Source: Achromobacter sp. MYb9
Lineage (GTDB): Bacteria > Pseudomonadota > Gammaproteobacteria > Burkholderiales > Burkholderiaceae_B
Assembly: GCF_002975275.1 (NCBI RefSeq)
Contig: NZ_PCOQ01000007.1
Coordinates: 186,001-250,000, forward strand
Length of the DNA stretch: 64,000 nucleotides
Direction of reading: 5' to 3'
The notes under the pieces are model-generated. The model was not told the DNA's origin, made no database searches, and saw nothing but the letters and a program-made list of their open reading frames with translations. The stretch's first letter is position 1. Each line of letters opens with the position of its first letter. Position numbers and translations under genes: made by a program. This document shows positions 8,520 through 17,152 of this stretch, one piece after another.

Positions 8520-9425
8520 TCAACCGGGTTTCGCGTCGGCCAGGGTCGTTTCGACCAGATTGCGCAGCCACATCGTGCCGGGATCGCTTTCGAAGCGCGG
8601 ATGCCAGTGCACCGTGACGCACAAGGGCGGCAGCGCGATGGGCAGGGCGCGGATCTCGAAGGCGTTGTCGCGGTTGAACCAGAGGGCGGCTCGGTAGGGC
8701 AGCGTGACCGTCAGGTCGGTGCGGCGCACGATCTCGGCGGCGGCGGAGAAGTGCGGCAGCGTCAAATAGGGCTGACGGTGCAGGCCGGCTTCGCCCAGCA
8801 CGTCGTCCAGCAGGCGATGCGCACTGCCGCGCGCGGCCACCAGGATATGGTCCAGGCGCTTGAACTGGCCGCGCGTCAGGCCGGCCGACAACACCGGGTG
8901 GCCGCGCCGGCCCATGCAGGCATAGCGCTCGCTGAACAGGTCGGCGTGGCGGGTGTGGCGGCCCAGGCCCGCCAGGTTGCCGATGGCCAGATCGACCTCG
9001 CCGTCCTTCAGCGCCTGCGGCAACTGTTCCAGCGCGATCTCGACCACTTCGACCCGCAAGCGCGGGGCCAGGGCATGGACGCGTTCCATCAGTACCGGCA
9101 GGAAGACCATTTCACCGATGTCGGACATCGACAGCCGGAAACGGCGGGTGCTGGTGGCAGGGTCGAACCGCTGGCGCAGATTGACCGCTTCGGCAAAGCT
9201 GTTCATGCCGCGTTCGATGGGGCCCGCCAGGGCGAACGCGATTGGCGTGGGCTGCATGCCCGTGGCCGTGCGCACGAACAAGGGGTCGTCGAAGCGCTCG
9301 CGCAGCCGGGCCAGCGCATAGCTGACGGCAGGCTGCGTCAGGTTCAGGCGCTGCGCCGCGCGCGTGACGCTGCGTTCGTGCAGCACGGTCAGGAAAACCC
9401 GCATGAGATTCAAGTCGAAGTCCAC
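8520..9425 (-). CDS. LysR-family regulator (NodD/NahR type), divergent to the CoA-ligase operon
   Basis: The start is the GTG at 9425, giving VDFDLNLMRVFLTV, with AAGGG 5 bp upstream; an upstream TTG at 9443 has less support. The 301-residue product has the helix-turn-helix SVTRAAQRLNLTQPAVSYALARLRE near residues 20-45, here of the NodD/NahR/DntR type that usually responds to aromatic ligands. The effector domain follows. It is divergent from the acyl-CoA ligase gene with an AT-rich 135-bp gap that also holds a good forward sigma-70 promoter. It probably controls that operon. Confidence 0.9.
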   Translation of the reverse strand: MDFDLNLMRVFLTVLHERSVTRAAQRLNLTQPAVSYALARLRERFDDPLFVRTATGMQPTPIAFALAGPIERGMNSFAEAVNLRQRFDPATSTRRFRLSMSDIGEMVFLPVLMERVHALAPRLRVEVVEIALEQLPQALKDGEVDLAIGNLAGLGRHTRHADLFSERYACMGRRGHPVLSAGLTRGQFKRLDHILVAARGSAHRLLDDVLGEAGLHRQPYLTLPHFSAAAEIVRRTDLTVTLPYRAALWFNRDNAFEIRALPIALPPLCVTVHWHPRFESDPGTMWLRNLVETTLADAKPG

Positions 9426-9475
9426 GCATGCCCTTGATATCAATCTGATTTATAAGATAAATAATACCCATAAAT

Positions 9476-9504
9476 TTGACACATAAATAGTTGATTCTTA
9501 GACT
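9476..9504 (+). promoter_or_regulatory. Sigma-70 promoter of the CoA-ligase operon
   Basis: A perfect -35 box TTGACA (9476-9481) is separated by 17 bp from TAGACT (9499-9504), about 56 bp before the ligase ATG. It lies in the AT-rich divergent region next to the LysR gene, so the promoter is likely LysR-controlled. Confidence 0.65.
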
Positions 9505-9560
9505 AATTTCCCAGAGCCGCGCCGCCTTGGCAACGGCCGCACCCCCGGGGAAATCGTCGC

Positions 9561-11144
9561 ATGCATGCGTTGACATTGCCGTCGTTGTTGGTTGAGCAGG
9601 GCGCCCGTCTGGGGCATCGTGTGTGGGTGCAGGCGCCGGGCGGCGTCTTGCGCTTTGGCGATGCGCCGGCCCACGCCGCAAGCTGGGCCGCGCGCCTGGC
9701 ATCGGCGGGCGTGGGGCGTGGCGACCGCGTGGGCCTGATGGCGGGCAACCGGCACGAGTTCCTGTCCGTGGTGCTGGGTTGCGGCTGGCTGGGCGCGGTG
9801 GTGGTGCCCATCAACACCGCGTCGCGCGGCATGCAGCTTCGGCACATCCTGGCCAATAGCGGATGCGTGCTGCTGGTGGCGGACGCGGCGTCCTGTGCCG
9901 CCTTGTCGGCATTGTCCGCCACGGAACCCCTCGCTGGCCTGGCGCTGCGCGCCATCTGGATGCTGGACGATGCCCCACCGCTTGCCGGCCTGCCCGCGCC
10001 GGCCAGTGCGCTGCCGCCGCCGCCCGACGCGCCGCTGCCGCCGGCCGCCGACATCCGCCCCGGCGACATGCTGGCGATCCTCTACACCTCGGGCACATCG
10101 GGCCTGTCCAAGGGCGTGTGCTGCCCGCACGCGCAGTTCTATTGGTGGGGCGCGATCGCGGCGCGCAATCTGGAAATCTCCGACGCCGACGTGCTCTACA
10201 CCAGCCTGCCGCTGTTTCACACCAACGCGTTGAACGCCTGTTTCCAGGCGCTGGTGACGGGCGTTTCGATCATTTGCGACGAGCGTTTCTCGGCCAGCCG
10301 CTACTTCGACCGGCTGGAAGCCACCGGCGCCACCGTGACGTATCTGTTGGGGGCGATGGTGCCGATGCTGCTGGCGCATGAACCCGCGGCGGCAGAGCGC
10401 CGGCATCGCACGCGCATCGCCTTGGCGCCCGGCGTGCCTGAGCGCTTCCATGGCGCCTTCACCGAGCGTACCGGCATTGCGCTGCTGGAGGGCTACGGGT
10501 CCACCGAAACCAATTTCGCCCTGGGCGGGACGCTGGCCGAACAGCGGCCCGGCACGATGGGCCGCGTTGCCCCGGAATTCGATGCGATGGTGGCCGACGA
10601 GGACGACGCGCCGGTGCCGGATGGCGAGGCGGGCGAACTGCTGTTGCGCGCCAGGCCGCCGTTCGCGGTGGCGACTGGCTACTTCGGCATGGACGACAAG
10701 ACGGTCGAAGCCTGGCGCAACCTGTGGTTCCACACGGGCGACCGCGTGGTCCGCGACGCCGACGGCTATTTCAGATTCCTGGACCGCATGAAGGACGCTA
10801 TCCGCCGCCGCGGCGAGAACATCTCGTCCTACGAGGTGGAACAGGTGCTGCTGGCGCATCCGGCCGTGGCCGTCGTAGCGGTCTATGCGGTGCGCTCCGA
10901 GCTGGCCGAAGACGAAGTCATGGCGGCGGTGGTCTACAAGCCCGGCCAGTCATTGACGCATGCGGCGCTGCTGGATTTCTGCCAGCCCCGCATGCCGTAT
11001 TTCGCCGTGCCGCGCTATCTGCGCGTGCTGGGCGATTTGCCGCGTACCGAGAACGGCAAGGTCCGCAAGTTCCGCTTGCGGGAAGAGGGCATCACCGGCG
11101 ACACCTGGGACCGGGACGCCGCGGGCTATCGCGTGGCGCGATAG
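9561..11144 (+). CDS. AMP-forming acyl-CoA synthetase (CaiC-like ATP-dependent acyl-CoA ligase)
   Basis: This 527-residue enzyme activates a carboxylic acid to its CoA thioester through an acyl-adenylate. The P-loop-like ILYTSGTSGLSKG lies near 173-185, the A5 motif is EGYGSTETNF, the hinge/ribose region is WFHTGDRVVRDADGYFRFLDRMKDAIRRRGENIS (quoted for position near 395-425 as HTGD...DRMKDAIRRRGEN), and the catalytic lysine lies in PRTENGKVRKF. It heads an operon with an MHS transporter, a thiolase-like protein and a DUF35 protein, suggesting uptake and CoA-dependent breakdown of an unknown acid. Confidence 0.9.
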   Translation: MHALTLPSLLVEQGARLGHRVWVQAPGGVLRFGDAPAHAASWAARLASAGVGRGDRVGLMAGNRHEFLSVVLGCGWLGAVVVPINTASRGMQLRHILANSGCVLLVADAASCAALSALSATEPLAGLALRAIWMLDDAPPLAGLPAPASALPPPPDAPLPPAADIRPGDMLAILYTSGTSGLSKGVCCPHAQFYWWGAIAARNLEISDADVLYTSLPLFHTNALNACFQALVTGVSIICDERFSASRYFDRLEATGATVTYLLGAMVPMLLAHEPAAAERRHRTRIALAPGVPERFHGAFTERTGIALLEGYGSTETNFALGGTLAEQRPGTMGRVAPEFDAMVADEDDAPVPDGEAGELLLRARPPFAVATGYFGMDDKTVEAWRNLWFHTGDRVVRDADGYFRFLDRMKDAIRRRGENISSYEVEQVLLAHPAVAVVAVYAVRSELAEDEVMAAVVYKPGQSLTHAALLDFCQPRMPYFAVPRYLRVLGDLPRTENGKVRKFRLREEGITGDTWDRDAAGYRVAR

Positions 11145-11198
11145 CGCTAACCGGCGCTTCTCGCGCCATTGATCCATTCAAAAATCCAAGGGGCGGCA

Positions 11199-12512
11199 AT
11201 GACGATGGCATACAAAGGGGCGGCGTTGTCCGCGGGCGACGAGGCGAAAAGAAAGCGAACCCGGCGCGTGGTGATGGCCTCCGTCGCGGGCAACGCGATG
11301 GAGTGGTACGACTTTTTCATCTATGGCACGGCGGCGGCGCTGGTGTTCGGAGAACTCTTCTTTCCCAAGGGCACCGACCCGTTGCTTGGCACGATGGGCG
11401 CGTTCGCGGGGTTCGCGGTGGGCTTTTTGGCGCGGCCCCTGGGCGGCGTGGTGTTTGGCCACATCGGCGACCGCTATGGCCGCAAGCTGGCGCTGGAATG
11501 GACGCTGGGGCTGATGGGCGCGGCGACGTTCCTGATCGGCCTGCTGCCAACATACGACCAGGTCGGGTTCTGGGCGCCGGTGGCGATGGTGGTCCTGCGC
11601 ATCCTGCAGGGCGCGGCCGCGGGCGGGGAATGGGGCGGCGGCGTGTTGCTGATCAGCGAGGCGGTGGGCGGCAAGCGGCGCGGGTACTTCTCGTCGTTCA
11701 GCCAACTGGGCGTGGCGGGCGGCTTCGTGCTGTCGTCGGCCGTCTTCATGCTGGCCCAGCAATTGCCGCAAGAGTCGTTCATGAGCTGGGGATGGCGCTT
11801 GCCGTTCCTGCTTAGCGTGCTGATCTTCGGCGTGGGCCTGTACATCCGCAAGCACATTCCCGAAAGCGAAGAATTCGTGCAGGCCAAGAAAACGGCCAAG
11901 CGCGGCATGCCCGCCGTGGAAGTCTTCCGCCGCTATCCGCGCCAGGTGCTGACCGCGATGGGGTTGCGCGTGGCCGAGAACGGCGGTTCATACATCTTCC
12001 TGGCGTTTGCGCTGGCCTATGGCAAATTCCTGGGCATCCCCAATGACGTCATGCTGGGCGGCGTGCTGGCGTCCATGTTCATCGAGTTGGGCACGTTGGT
12101 GTGGTTCGGGCACTTATCCGACCGCATCGGGCGCCGCGCGGTGTACCTGATCGGTTCGGCCGGTCTGGTGCTGGTGGCGTTTCCCTTCTTCTGGCTGGTG
12201 CAGACGAAGGAACCGATCTGGATATTCCTGGCCTTCTTCCTGGGCAACACGGTCTGCCACGCCGCCATGATCGGCACGCAGCCCGCGTACTTCGCGGAAC
12301 TGTTCCCGGCCGAGGTCCGCTACACCGGCCTGGCGCTGGGGCATGAACTGGCCTCGGTGTTCGCGGGCGGCTTGTCGCCGTTGATCGCGATGGCGCTGTT
12401 GCGCAAGTATGAATCCGCCACGCCCGTGGCGTGGTTCCTGATGGGCATGGCCGCCATCACGGTGATTACCTTGCTGCTGACGCGCGAGCCGCCCCGCGAG
12501 GACGCGGAATGA
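11199..12512 (+). CDS. MFS transporter, metabolite:H+ symporter (MHS) family
   Basis: The ATG at 11199 is chosen because AAGGGGCGG precedes it; an upstream in-frame TTG is unlikely. The 437-residue protein has twelve predicted membrane helices and the MHS signatures NAMEWYDFFIYG near the start and GGVVFGHIGDRYGRK between helices 2 and 3. The second-half signature FGHLSDRIGRR is also present. MHS members such as ShiA, ProP and KgtP carry organic acids or zwitterions with protons. It lies between the CoA ligase and the thiolase-like gene, whose ATGA overlaps its stop, so it likely imports the ligase substrate. Confidence 0.92.
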   Translation: MTMAYKGAALSAGDEAKRKRTRRVVMASVAGNAMEWYDFFIYGTAAALVFGELFFPKGTDPLLGTMGAFAGFAVGFLARPLGGVVFGHIGDRYGRKLALEWTLGLMGAATFLIGLLPTYDQVGFWAPVAMVVLRILQGAAAGGEWGGGVLLISEAVGGKRRGYFSSFSQLGVAGGFVLSSAVFMLAQQLPQESFMSWGWRLPFLLSVLIFGVGLYIRKHIPESEEFVQAKKTAKRGMPAVEVFRRYPRQVLTAMGLRVAENGGSYIFLAFALAYGKFLGIPNDVMLGGVLASMFIELGTLVWFGHLSDRIGRRAVYLIGSAGLVLVAFPFFWLVQTKEPIWIFLAFFLGNTVCHAAMIGTQPAYFAELFPAEVRYTGLALGHELASVFAGGLSPLIAMALLRKYESATPVAWFLMGMAAITVITLLLTREPPREDAE

Positions 12513-13666
12513 GCGTGGCCCGTGGTCCCGGCATCGTCAGCGTGGGCGAAACGCCGTCGCTGCGCCATCCCGATGCCGCGTGCAGCACCGCCGGCCTGAT
12601 GGCCGAGGCCATCGGCTGCGCCTTGCGTAGCGCGGGTCTGGCCCCGGCGGAGGTGGACGGATTGGGCGTGGCGTCGTTCACGCTGCGCCCCGACCGGGCC
12701 ATTGACCTGGCCTGGCGGCTGGGGTTGCGCCTGAACTGGTGCATGCAGGACGAAATGGGCGGCGCCAGCGCCATCAATCTGCTGCGCCAGGCGTGGCTGG
12801 CGTTGGAAGCCGGGCAGGCCGACACCATCGTGCTGGTGTCGGGCGACCACTTCACCGGCGCGAATTTCGCGGGGCTGGTGCGCGGCTACAACCGCAGCGC
12901 GCAAGATTATCTGAGCCCGCTGGGCTGCGAAGGGCCGAACCCGCTTTTCGCCATGCTGACGCAGCGGCAAATGGCGCGCACGGGTTTGCGCCGCGAAGAC
13001 TATGGCGCCCTGTGCGTGGCGCAACGGCAGTGGGCGGCCGACAACCCGAACGCCGCATACCGCCAGCCGCTGACGCTGGCGCAATACCTGGATGCGCCGC
13101 TCGTGGCGCCGCCGCTGGGCCGGCTGGATTGCGTGCCCGTCGTCAGCGGGGCCAGCGCGCTGGTGCTGCGCGCTCGGCCGCAAGGCATCAGCGTGCGGTT
13201 GATCGCCAGCGATGGGCGCTATAACGCCGATCAGCAGGAAGGGGATGGTCTGCAAACCGGCATCGCCGAGTTCGCGCCGGCGCTGTGGCGCCGTGCGGGC
13301 GTGGGGCCGGAAGACATGGACGTCGTCAGCGTATACGACGACTATCCCGCCATGGCGCTGGCGCAATTGTGCGATCTGGGGTTTGCCGACGCGGATGACC
13401 TGCCGGGGTTTGTCGCCCGGCGCATTGCCACGCGTTCCTTGCCCGTCAATACGGCGGGGGGCCAGCTGTCTGCGGGGCAGGCGGGCACGGCGGGCGGCAT
13501 GCACGGTCTGGTCGAGGTATCGCGGCAGTTGCTGGGTCAGGCTGGCGGGCGCCAATTGCGCGGGCCGCGCAGCTTGCGGCATGGCGTCGTCACCGGCTAC
13601 GGCATGGTGCAGCTGCGCTACGGCATGTGTGCCAATGCCGCGGTGCTTGCAGCGGAGGAAGCATGA
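12509..13666 (+). CDS. Thiolase-like (lipid-transfer-protein type) subunit lacking thiolase catalytic residues
   Basis: The start is the ATG at 12509 overlapping the transporter stop as ATGA. This 385-residue protein has the double-domain thiolase fold (GASAINLLRQAWLAL, then NTAGGQLSAGQAGTAGG). The nucleophilic Cys region reads QDEMGGASA (about 80-88) with no Cys; the GHP histidine region reads AGQAGTAGG; and the C-terminal CxG reads VTGYG. All three classical catalytic residues are therefore absent. Ltp2-type proteins that partner a DUF35 protein and act as retro-aldolases in steroid side-chain degradation show the same loss. A DUF35 gene follows directly, so an aldolase or acyl-transfer complex is a reasonable inference. 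Confidence 0.85.
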   Translation: MSVARGPGIVSVGETPSLRHPDAACSTAGLMAEAIGCALRSAGLAPAEVDGLGVASFTLRPDRAIDLAWRLGLRLNWCMQDEMGGASAINLLRQAWLALEAGQADTIVLVSGDHFTGANFAGLVRGYNRSAQDYLSPLGCEGPNPLFAMLTQRQMARTGLRREDYGALCVAQRQWAADNPNAAYRQPLTLAQYLDAPLVAPPLGRLDCVPVVSGASALVLRARPQGISVRLIASDGRYNADQQEGDGLQTGIAEFAPALWRRAGVGPEDMDVVSVYDDYPAMALAQLCDLGFADADDLPGFVARRIATRSLPVNTAGGQLSAGQAGTAGGMHGLVEVSRQLLGQAGGRQLRGPRSLRHGVVTGYGMVQLRYGMCANAAVLAAEEA

Positions 13667-13986
13667 GCGTGAACGTCTTTGAATGCCAGGCATGCGGTCA
13701 TCGCGTGTATCCCGCGCGCTTGTGGTGCCCGGCCTGCGGACAGGATCAGAACCAGGCGCGAGAAATCGCGGTGCAAGCTGCCGAATTGCTGGCGTGGACC
13801 GAGATGCCTGCCAGGCCGGGCGACGCGGCGTCCGCCGTTATCGCCACCGTGCGCGCCTTGCCTGACGGCCCCCAGATGGTGGTGCGGCTGGACGCGCCGC
13901 CCTCCCATGCCGGCCAGCGCCTGCATCTCTTTGCGCGGACGATGCAGGGGCGGGCGTTGCCCTGGGCACGCGCAACGCCGCACTGA
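13663..13986 (+). CDS. DUF35-type zinc-ribbon/OB-fold protein, partner of the thiolase-like subunit
   Basis: The ATG at 13663 overlaps the thiolase-like stop as ATGA. The 107-residue product has an N-terminal zinc ribbon with Cys8, Cys11, Cys22 and Cys25 (ECQACGH and CPACG) followed by a short OB-fold with the typical LDAPPSHAGQRLHLF strand. DUF35 proteins form obligate complexes with thiolase-like partners and bind the acyl-CoA. The gene is the last of the four-gene operon and stops 8 bp before the convergent Lgt/TlpA-like gene. Confidence 0.87.
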   Translation: MSVNVFECQACGHRVYPARLWCPACGQDQNQAREIAVQAAELLAWTEMPARPGDAASAVIATVRALPDGPQMVVRLDAPPSHAGQRLHLFARTMQGRALPWARATPH

Positions 13987-13993
13987 GGCGGCG

Positions 13994-14821
13994 TCAGCCG
14001 CCGTCCGCTTTCTGAATGGCTTCCAGGCGCTGCGCGAGCGACGCCGTGGACAGCTCGCCCACGCGCAAGTCGACCAGACGACCCTGCGCGTCCAGGAACA
14101 GCGTGGCAGGCAAGCCGCGGTTGCTGAAATTGCGCGAGGCATCGCCTGCCGGATCCAGCAGCACGTTGCGCAGGGAGGGCGCATGCTGCTCCAGGAATTT
14201 CGCCACGTCGGGCGGCGCCTCGCCCTGATTCAGGAACACGAAATTGACGTCGGGATTGGCCGCCTGCGCTTTCGCGAAAGCCGGCATTTCGCGCCGGCAC
14301 GGCGGGCACCAACTGGCCCATAGATTGATGACCGTGGGTTTGCCGTGGAAGGTGGACAGCGCGGCGGGCGCGCCGTCGATGCGCTGCACGGCCAAGGCGG
14401 CCAGTTCGGGTTGCGCTTGCGGCGTGGGCGCCAGCCAGCGTCCGCCGCCCACCCAGACGGCGCTTGCCAGCGCCAGCGCGCCTACCAGCGCGGCACGCGG
14501 GGCATGCCGCCGCAGCGCGGCGAACAGGGTGTAGGCCCAGGCGGCGGCCAGGCCCGCCCATCCATGCCAGCCGCCATCGCGCAGGTCCAGCACCCTGATC
14601 GGGTCGGGCAGGTAGTGCTCGCGGTACTGCCAGACGAAACTCAGCCGGGCCACCAGCAAGCCGATCAACAGCGCCCGCCACAAGGCGGTGCCCAGGTCGG
14701 CGGCCAGATCGCGCTGGCGGTTCAAGAGGCGCGCCGCAAGCAGGCCCGCGGCGGCGGCCGCGATCAGCAGGGCGAAGTCAGCGGGGATGACGAGCGGGCC
14801 CAGGCGCAGGGCGGGCATCAT
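13994..14821 (-). CDS. Lgt-like membrane domain fused to a TlpA-type thioredoxin
   Basis: The 275-residue protein has three or four N-terminal membrane helices (about 8-30, 45-65, 88-102, 110-125) followed by a periplasmic TlpA/ResA-like thioredoxin domain with the active site WASWCPPCRRE (Cys172 and Cys175). The membrane part resembles a shortened prolipoprotein diacylglyceryl transferase: RLSFVWQYREHYLPDP and DGGWHGWAG echo Lgt segments, but it is far shorter than true Lgt and lacks its full conserved core. It probably anchors a periplasmic disulfide reductase, perhaps for cytochrome maturation or a lipoprotein partner. No cytochrome genes are nearby. Confidence 0.82.
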   Translation of the reverse strand: MMPALRLGPLVIPADFALLIAAAAAGLLAARLLNRQRDLAADLGTALWRALLIGLLVARLSFVWQYREHYLPDPIRVLDLRDGGWHGWAGLAAAWAYTLFAALRRHAPRAALVGALALASAVWVGGGRWLAPTPQAQPELAALAVQRIDGAPAALSTFHGKPTVINLWASWCPPCRREMPAFAKAQAANPDVNFVFLNQGEAPPDVAKFLEQHAPSLRNVLLDPAGDASRNFSNRGLPATLFLDAQGRLVDLRVGELSTASLAQRLEAIQKADGG

Positions 14822-14961
14822 GCGCTCGCTCCGGCCAGATGGATGGAGGGTGCGTCGCGGTCATTGATCTTCAGTTGCATGCTGCCTTCCCGAGTTAACG
14901 GGAAAGCCTATCATGCCGCGTCGCAAGGCAGGATTTCCGCCCCCGGCGTCCAGCCGTCCTT

Positions 14962-15372
14962 TCAGCCGGGAATGACTGCGGTGACGTCGATCTCGACCAG
15001 CCATTCCGGCCGGGCCAGCGCCGACACGACGATGCCGGTGGACACCGGAAATACGCCCTTGAGCCAGCGTCCCACCACGCGGTAGACGGTTTCGCGGTAG
15101 CGCACGTCGACAAGATAGACGGTCAGCTTGCAGATGTGCGAGAGTTCGCTGCCGCATTCCGCAAGCAGCATGGCGACGTTGGCCATGGCTTTTTCGGCCT
15201 GCGCGGCCACGTCGCCCACGCCGACCGATTCGCGGGAATCCAGGTCCTGGCCGATCTGTCCTCGCAGGAACACGAGGTTGCCGGCCACCACGGCTTGGCA
15301 TAGATCGTTGTCCAGTTGTTGTTCGGGGTAAGTGTCGCGGGTATTGAATTTGCGGATGCGGGTGTGCGCCAT
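14962..15372 (-). CDS. RidA-family (YjgF/YER057c/UK114) enamine/imine deaminase-like protein
   Basis: The start ATG at 15372 gives a 136-residue protein matching RidA length; the longer frame upstream lies in the ATPase gene. Visible family features are FLRGQIGQDL, the ICKLTVYLVDVRYRE helix-strand and the C-terminal LVEIDVTAVIPG. RidA proteins hydrolyse reactive enamines or imines formed during amino-acid metabolism. The gene is last in an operon with an amino-acid-type ABC transporter and a ureohydrolase, which suggests clearance of an imine formed downstream of a guanidino or amino compound. Confidence 0.88.
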   Translation of the reverse strand: MAHTRIRKFNTRDTYPEQQLDNDLCQAVVAGNLVFLRGQIGQDLDSRESVGVGDVAAQAEKAMANVAMLLAECGSELSHICKLTVYLVDVRYRETVYRVVGRWLKGVFPVSTGIVVSALARPEWLVEIDVTAVIPG

Positions 15373-15418
15373 GATGGGTGTCTTGTCGTAAGGCGGGCGC
15401 GCGGGGCGCCGCGCGGGG

Positions 15419-16162
15419 TCAGTGGGGAAGAATCTTGGAAAGGAACCGCTGCGCCTGCGGACTGGCGGCGTCGCGGAAGAAACGATCGGTGGGGCTGTCC
15501 TCGATGATGGCGCCGTCTTCCATGAAGACCACGCGGTTGGCCACGCGCCGGGCAAAGCCCATCTCGTGCGTCACCACCATCATCGTCATGCCTTCTTCGG
15601 CCAGTTCCACCATCACGTCCAGCACTTCGTTGACCATCTCGGGGTCCAACGCCGACGTGGGCTCGTCGAACAGCATGGCCATCGGGTCCATGGATAGCGC
15701 CCGCGCGATGGCCACGCGCTGCTGCTGCCCGCCGGACAACTGGCCGGGATGCTTGTGGGCATGGGCCGACAGGCCCACGCGCGCCAGCAACGCGGCGGCC
15801 TTGGCGCGGGCAGTGTCGATGTCGCGCCCCAGCACGATCTGCTGGGCCAGCGTCAGGTTGCGCGTGATGTCCAGGTGCGGGAACAGCTCGAAGTGCTGGA
15901 ACACCATGCCGACCTTGGTCCGCAGCGTGGGCAGGTCGCGGGACGCGGTGACCGAATCGCCGTCGATCAGGATGTCGCCGTTCTGAATGGGTTCCAGCGC
16001 GTTGACGGTCTTGATCAGGGTGGACTTGCCGGAACCGGACGGGCCGCACACCACCACGATCTCGCCCTTGGAAACGCGGGTGGAGCACTGCTTGAGCACG
16101 TGGTGGCTGCCGTAGTATTTGTCCACTCCGCGGATGTCGATGATGGGTGCGGACGTGTTCAT
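15419..16162 (-). CDS. Polar amino-acid-type ABC transporter ATPase (GlnQ family)
   Basis: This 247-residue ATPase has Walker [10 protein letters not shown] near 40-48, Q-loop VFQHFELFPH, signature [15 protein letters not shown], Walker [15 protein letters not shown] and the H-loop [10 protein letters not shown]. It is typical of GlnQ/HisP proteins. Its ATG overlaps the ureohydrolase stop as ATGA, tying transport to guanidino hydrolysis. The two permeases and the binding protein lie upstream in the same operon. Confidence 0.93.
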   Translation of the reverse strand: MNTSAPIIDIRGVDKYYGSHHVLKQCSTRVSKGEIVVVCGPSGSGKSTLIKTVNALEPIQNGDILIDGDSVTASRDLPTLRTKVGMVFQHFELFPHLDITRNLTLAQQIVLGRDIDTARAKAAALLARVGLSAHAHKHPGQLSGGQQQRVAIARALSMDPMAMLFDEPTSALDPEMVNEVLDVMVELAEEGMTMMVVTHEMGFARRVANRVVFMEDGAIIEDSPTDRFFRDAASPQAQRFLSKILPH

Positions 16163-17118
16163 TTGTCGTAATGCCCCGCGCGGATCGAGGCGCCGATCAG
16201 GTTCAGGATCAGGCGGCCTGCGGTGATGCAGGAGATCTGGTTCAGGTCTTTCTCTGGTTGGATCTCGACGATGTCCATGCCCACCACGCGGCCCTTGCGC
16301 ACCAGGCCATGGATCAGTTTGCGGGCCTGGACGAAGGTGACGCCGCCGGGCGCCGGGCCGGCCACGGCGGGCATGGTGGCGGGGTCCATGCCGTCGGCAT
16401 CGATGGTCAGGTAGTAATTGCCGCCGTCGGGAATGCGGTCCAGCACGGCGTCCATGCCCACGTCGTGCAGCTCGTAGGCCGTGACGAGTTCGGCGCCATA
16501 GGCGCGGGCCGCCACCAGTTCTTCCGGCCGGCCGCTGCCCTGGGCACGCAGGCCGATCTGGATGATGCGGTCCACGTGGGCCATTTCGGATGCGCGGCGG
16601 ATGGGGCTGGACAAGCCGTCGCGCACGCCGTTGACGTCGTCGCGCCAGTCCAGGTGGGCGTCGATGTGCACCAGCGTGATGGGGCCTTTCTGGTCCAGGC
16701 CGCGCAGGATGGGGGTGGTGATGCCGTGGTCGCCGCCCAGCACGATGGGCACGGCGCCGGCGGCGGCAATGCGGCGCACGGCGGCTTCGGCGCGCTCGTA
16801 ATGTTCGCCGCGCGGCTTGGACAGGTCGGGGATGATGTCGCCGCAGTCGACGAAACGGATGTCGTCGCGGCCTTGCAGCAGCGGGCCGTCGATGTCGAAG
16901 TCATAGTGTCCGGGCCGGCGCACGACGCGGTCGGTCGCCTGGCGGATGGCGGTGGGCGCGTTCGTCTGGTCATTGCTGAAATCGGCGGCGGAATAGGGCG
17001 AGCCGTAGGGCATGCCCAGCACCGCGATATCCGCCTGCAGGTGGTCCAGGTCCAGCGCCAGCGTGGAATACAGCAGGGTCGGGTGGCCGGTGCGGGGAGG
17101 GACGGTGTAGGGGGTCAT
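16159..17118 (-). CDS. Ureohydrolase of the agmatinase/guanidino-acid hydrolase family
   Basis: This 319-residue enzyme carries the full arginase/agmatinase metal site: GGDHG (His131), HIDAHLDW (Asp153, His155, Asp157) and TIDADGMDP (Asp240, Asp242). It should hydrolyse a guanidino compound to urea and an amine or amino acid. Its N-terminal half resembles SpeB-like agmatinases and guanidinobutyrases rather than arginases. It sits inside an ABC transporter operon between the permease and ATPase genes, so the transporter probably supplies its substrate. Agmatine, 4-guanidinobutyrate and related compounds cannot be told apart from sequence. Confidence 0.88.
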   Translation of the reverse strand: MTPYTVPPRTGHPTLLYSTLALDLDHLQADIAVLGMPYGSPYSAADFSNDQTNAPTAIRQATDRVVRRPGHYDFDIDGPLLQGRDDIRFVDCGDIIPDLSKPRGEHYERAEAAVRRIAAAGAVPIVLGGDHGITTPILRGLDQKGPITLVHIDAHLDWRDDVNGVRDGLSSPIRRASEMAHVDRIIQIGLRAQGSGRPEELVAARAYGAELVTAYELHDVGMDAVLDRIPDGGNYYLTIDADGMDPATMPAVAGPAPGGVTFVQARKLIHGLVRKGRVVGMDIVEIQPEKDLNQISCITAGRLILNLIGASIRAGHYDK

Positions 17119-17152
17119 GTCGGGGGTTCCTTCAAAGGACGGTTAAGGGGGA

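Noticed and set aside
14887..14904. TTCCCG-N6-CGGGAA hairpin as terminator downstream of RidA
   Set aside because: Short stem without a T-run; it lies closer to the start of the Lgt/TlpA gene and could equally be incidental.
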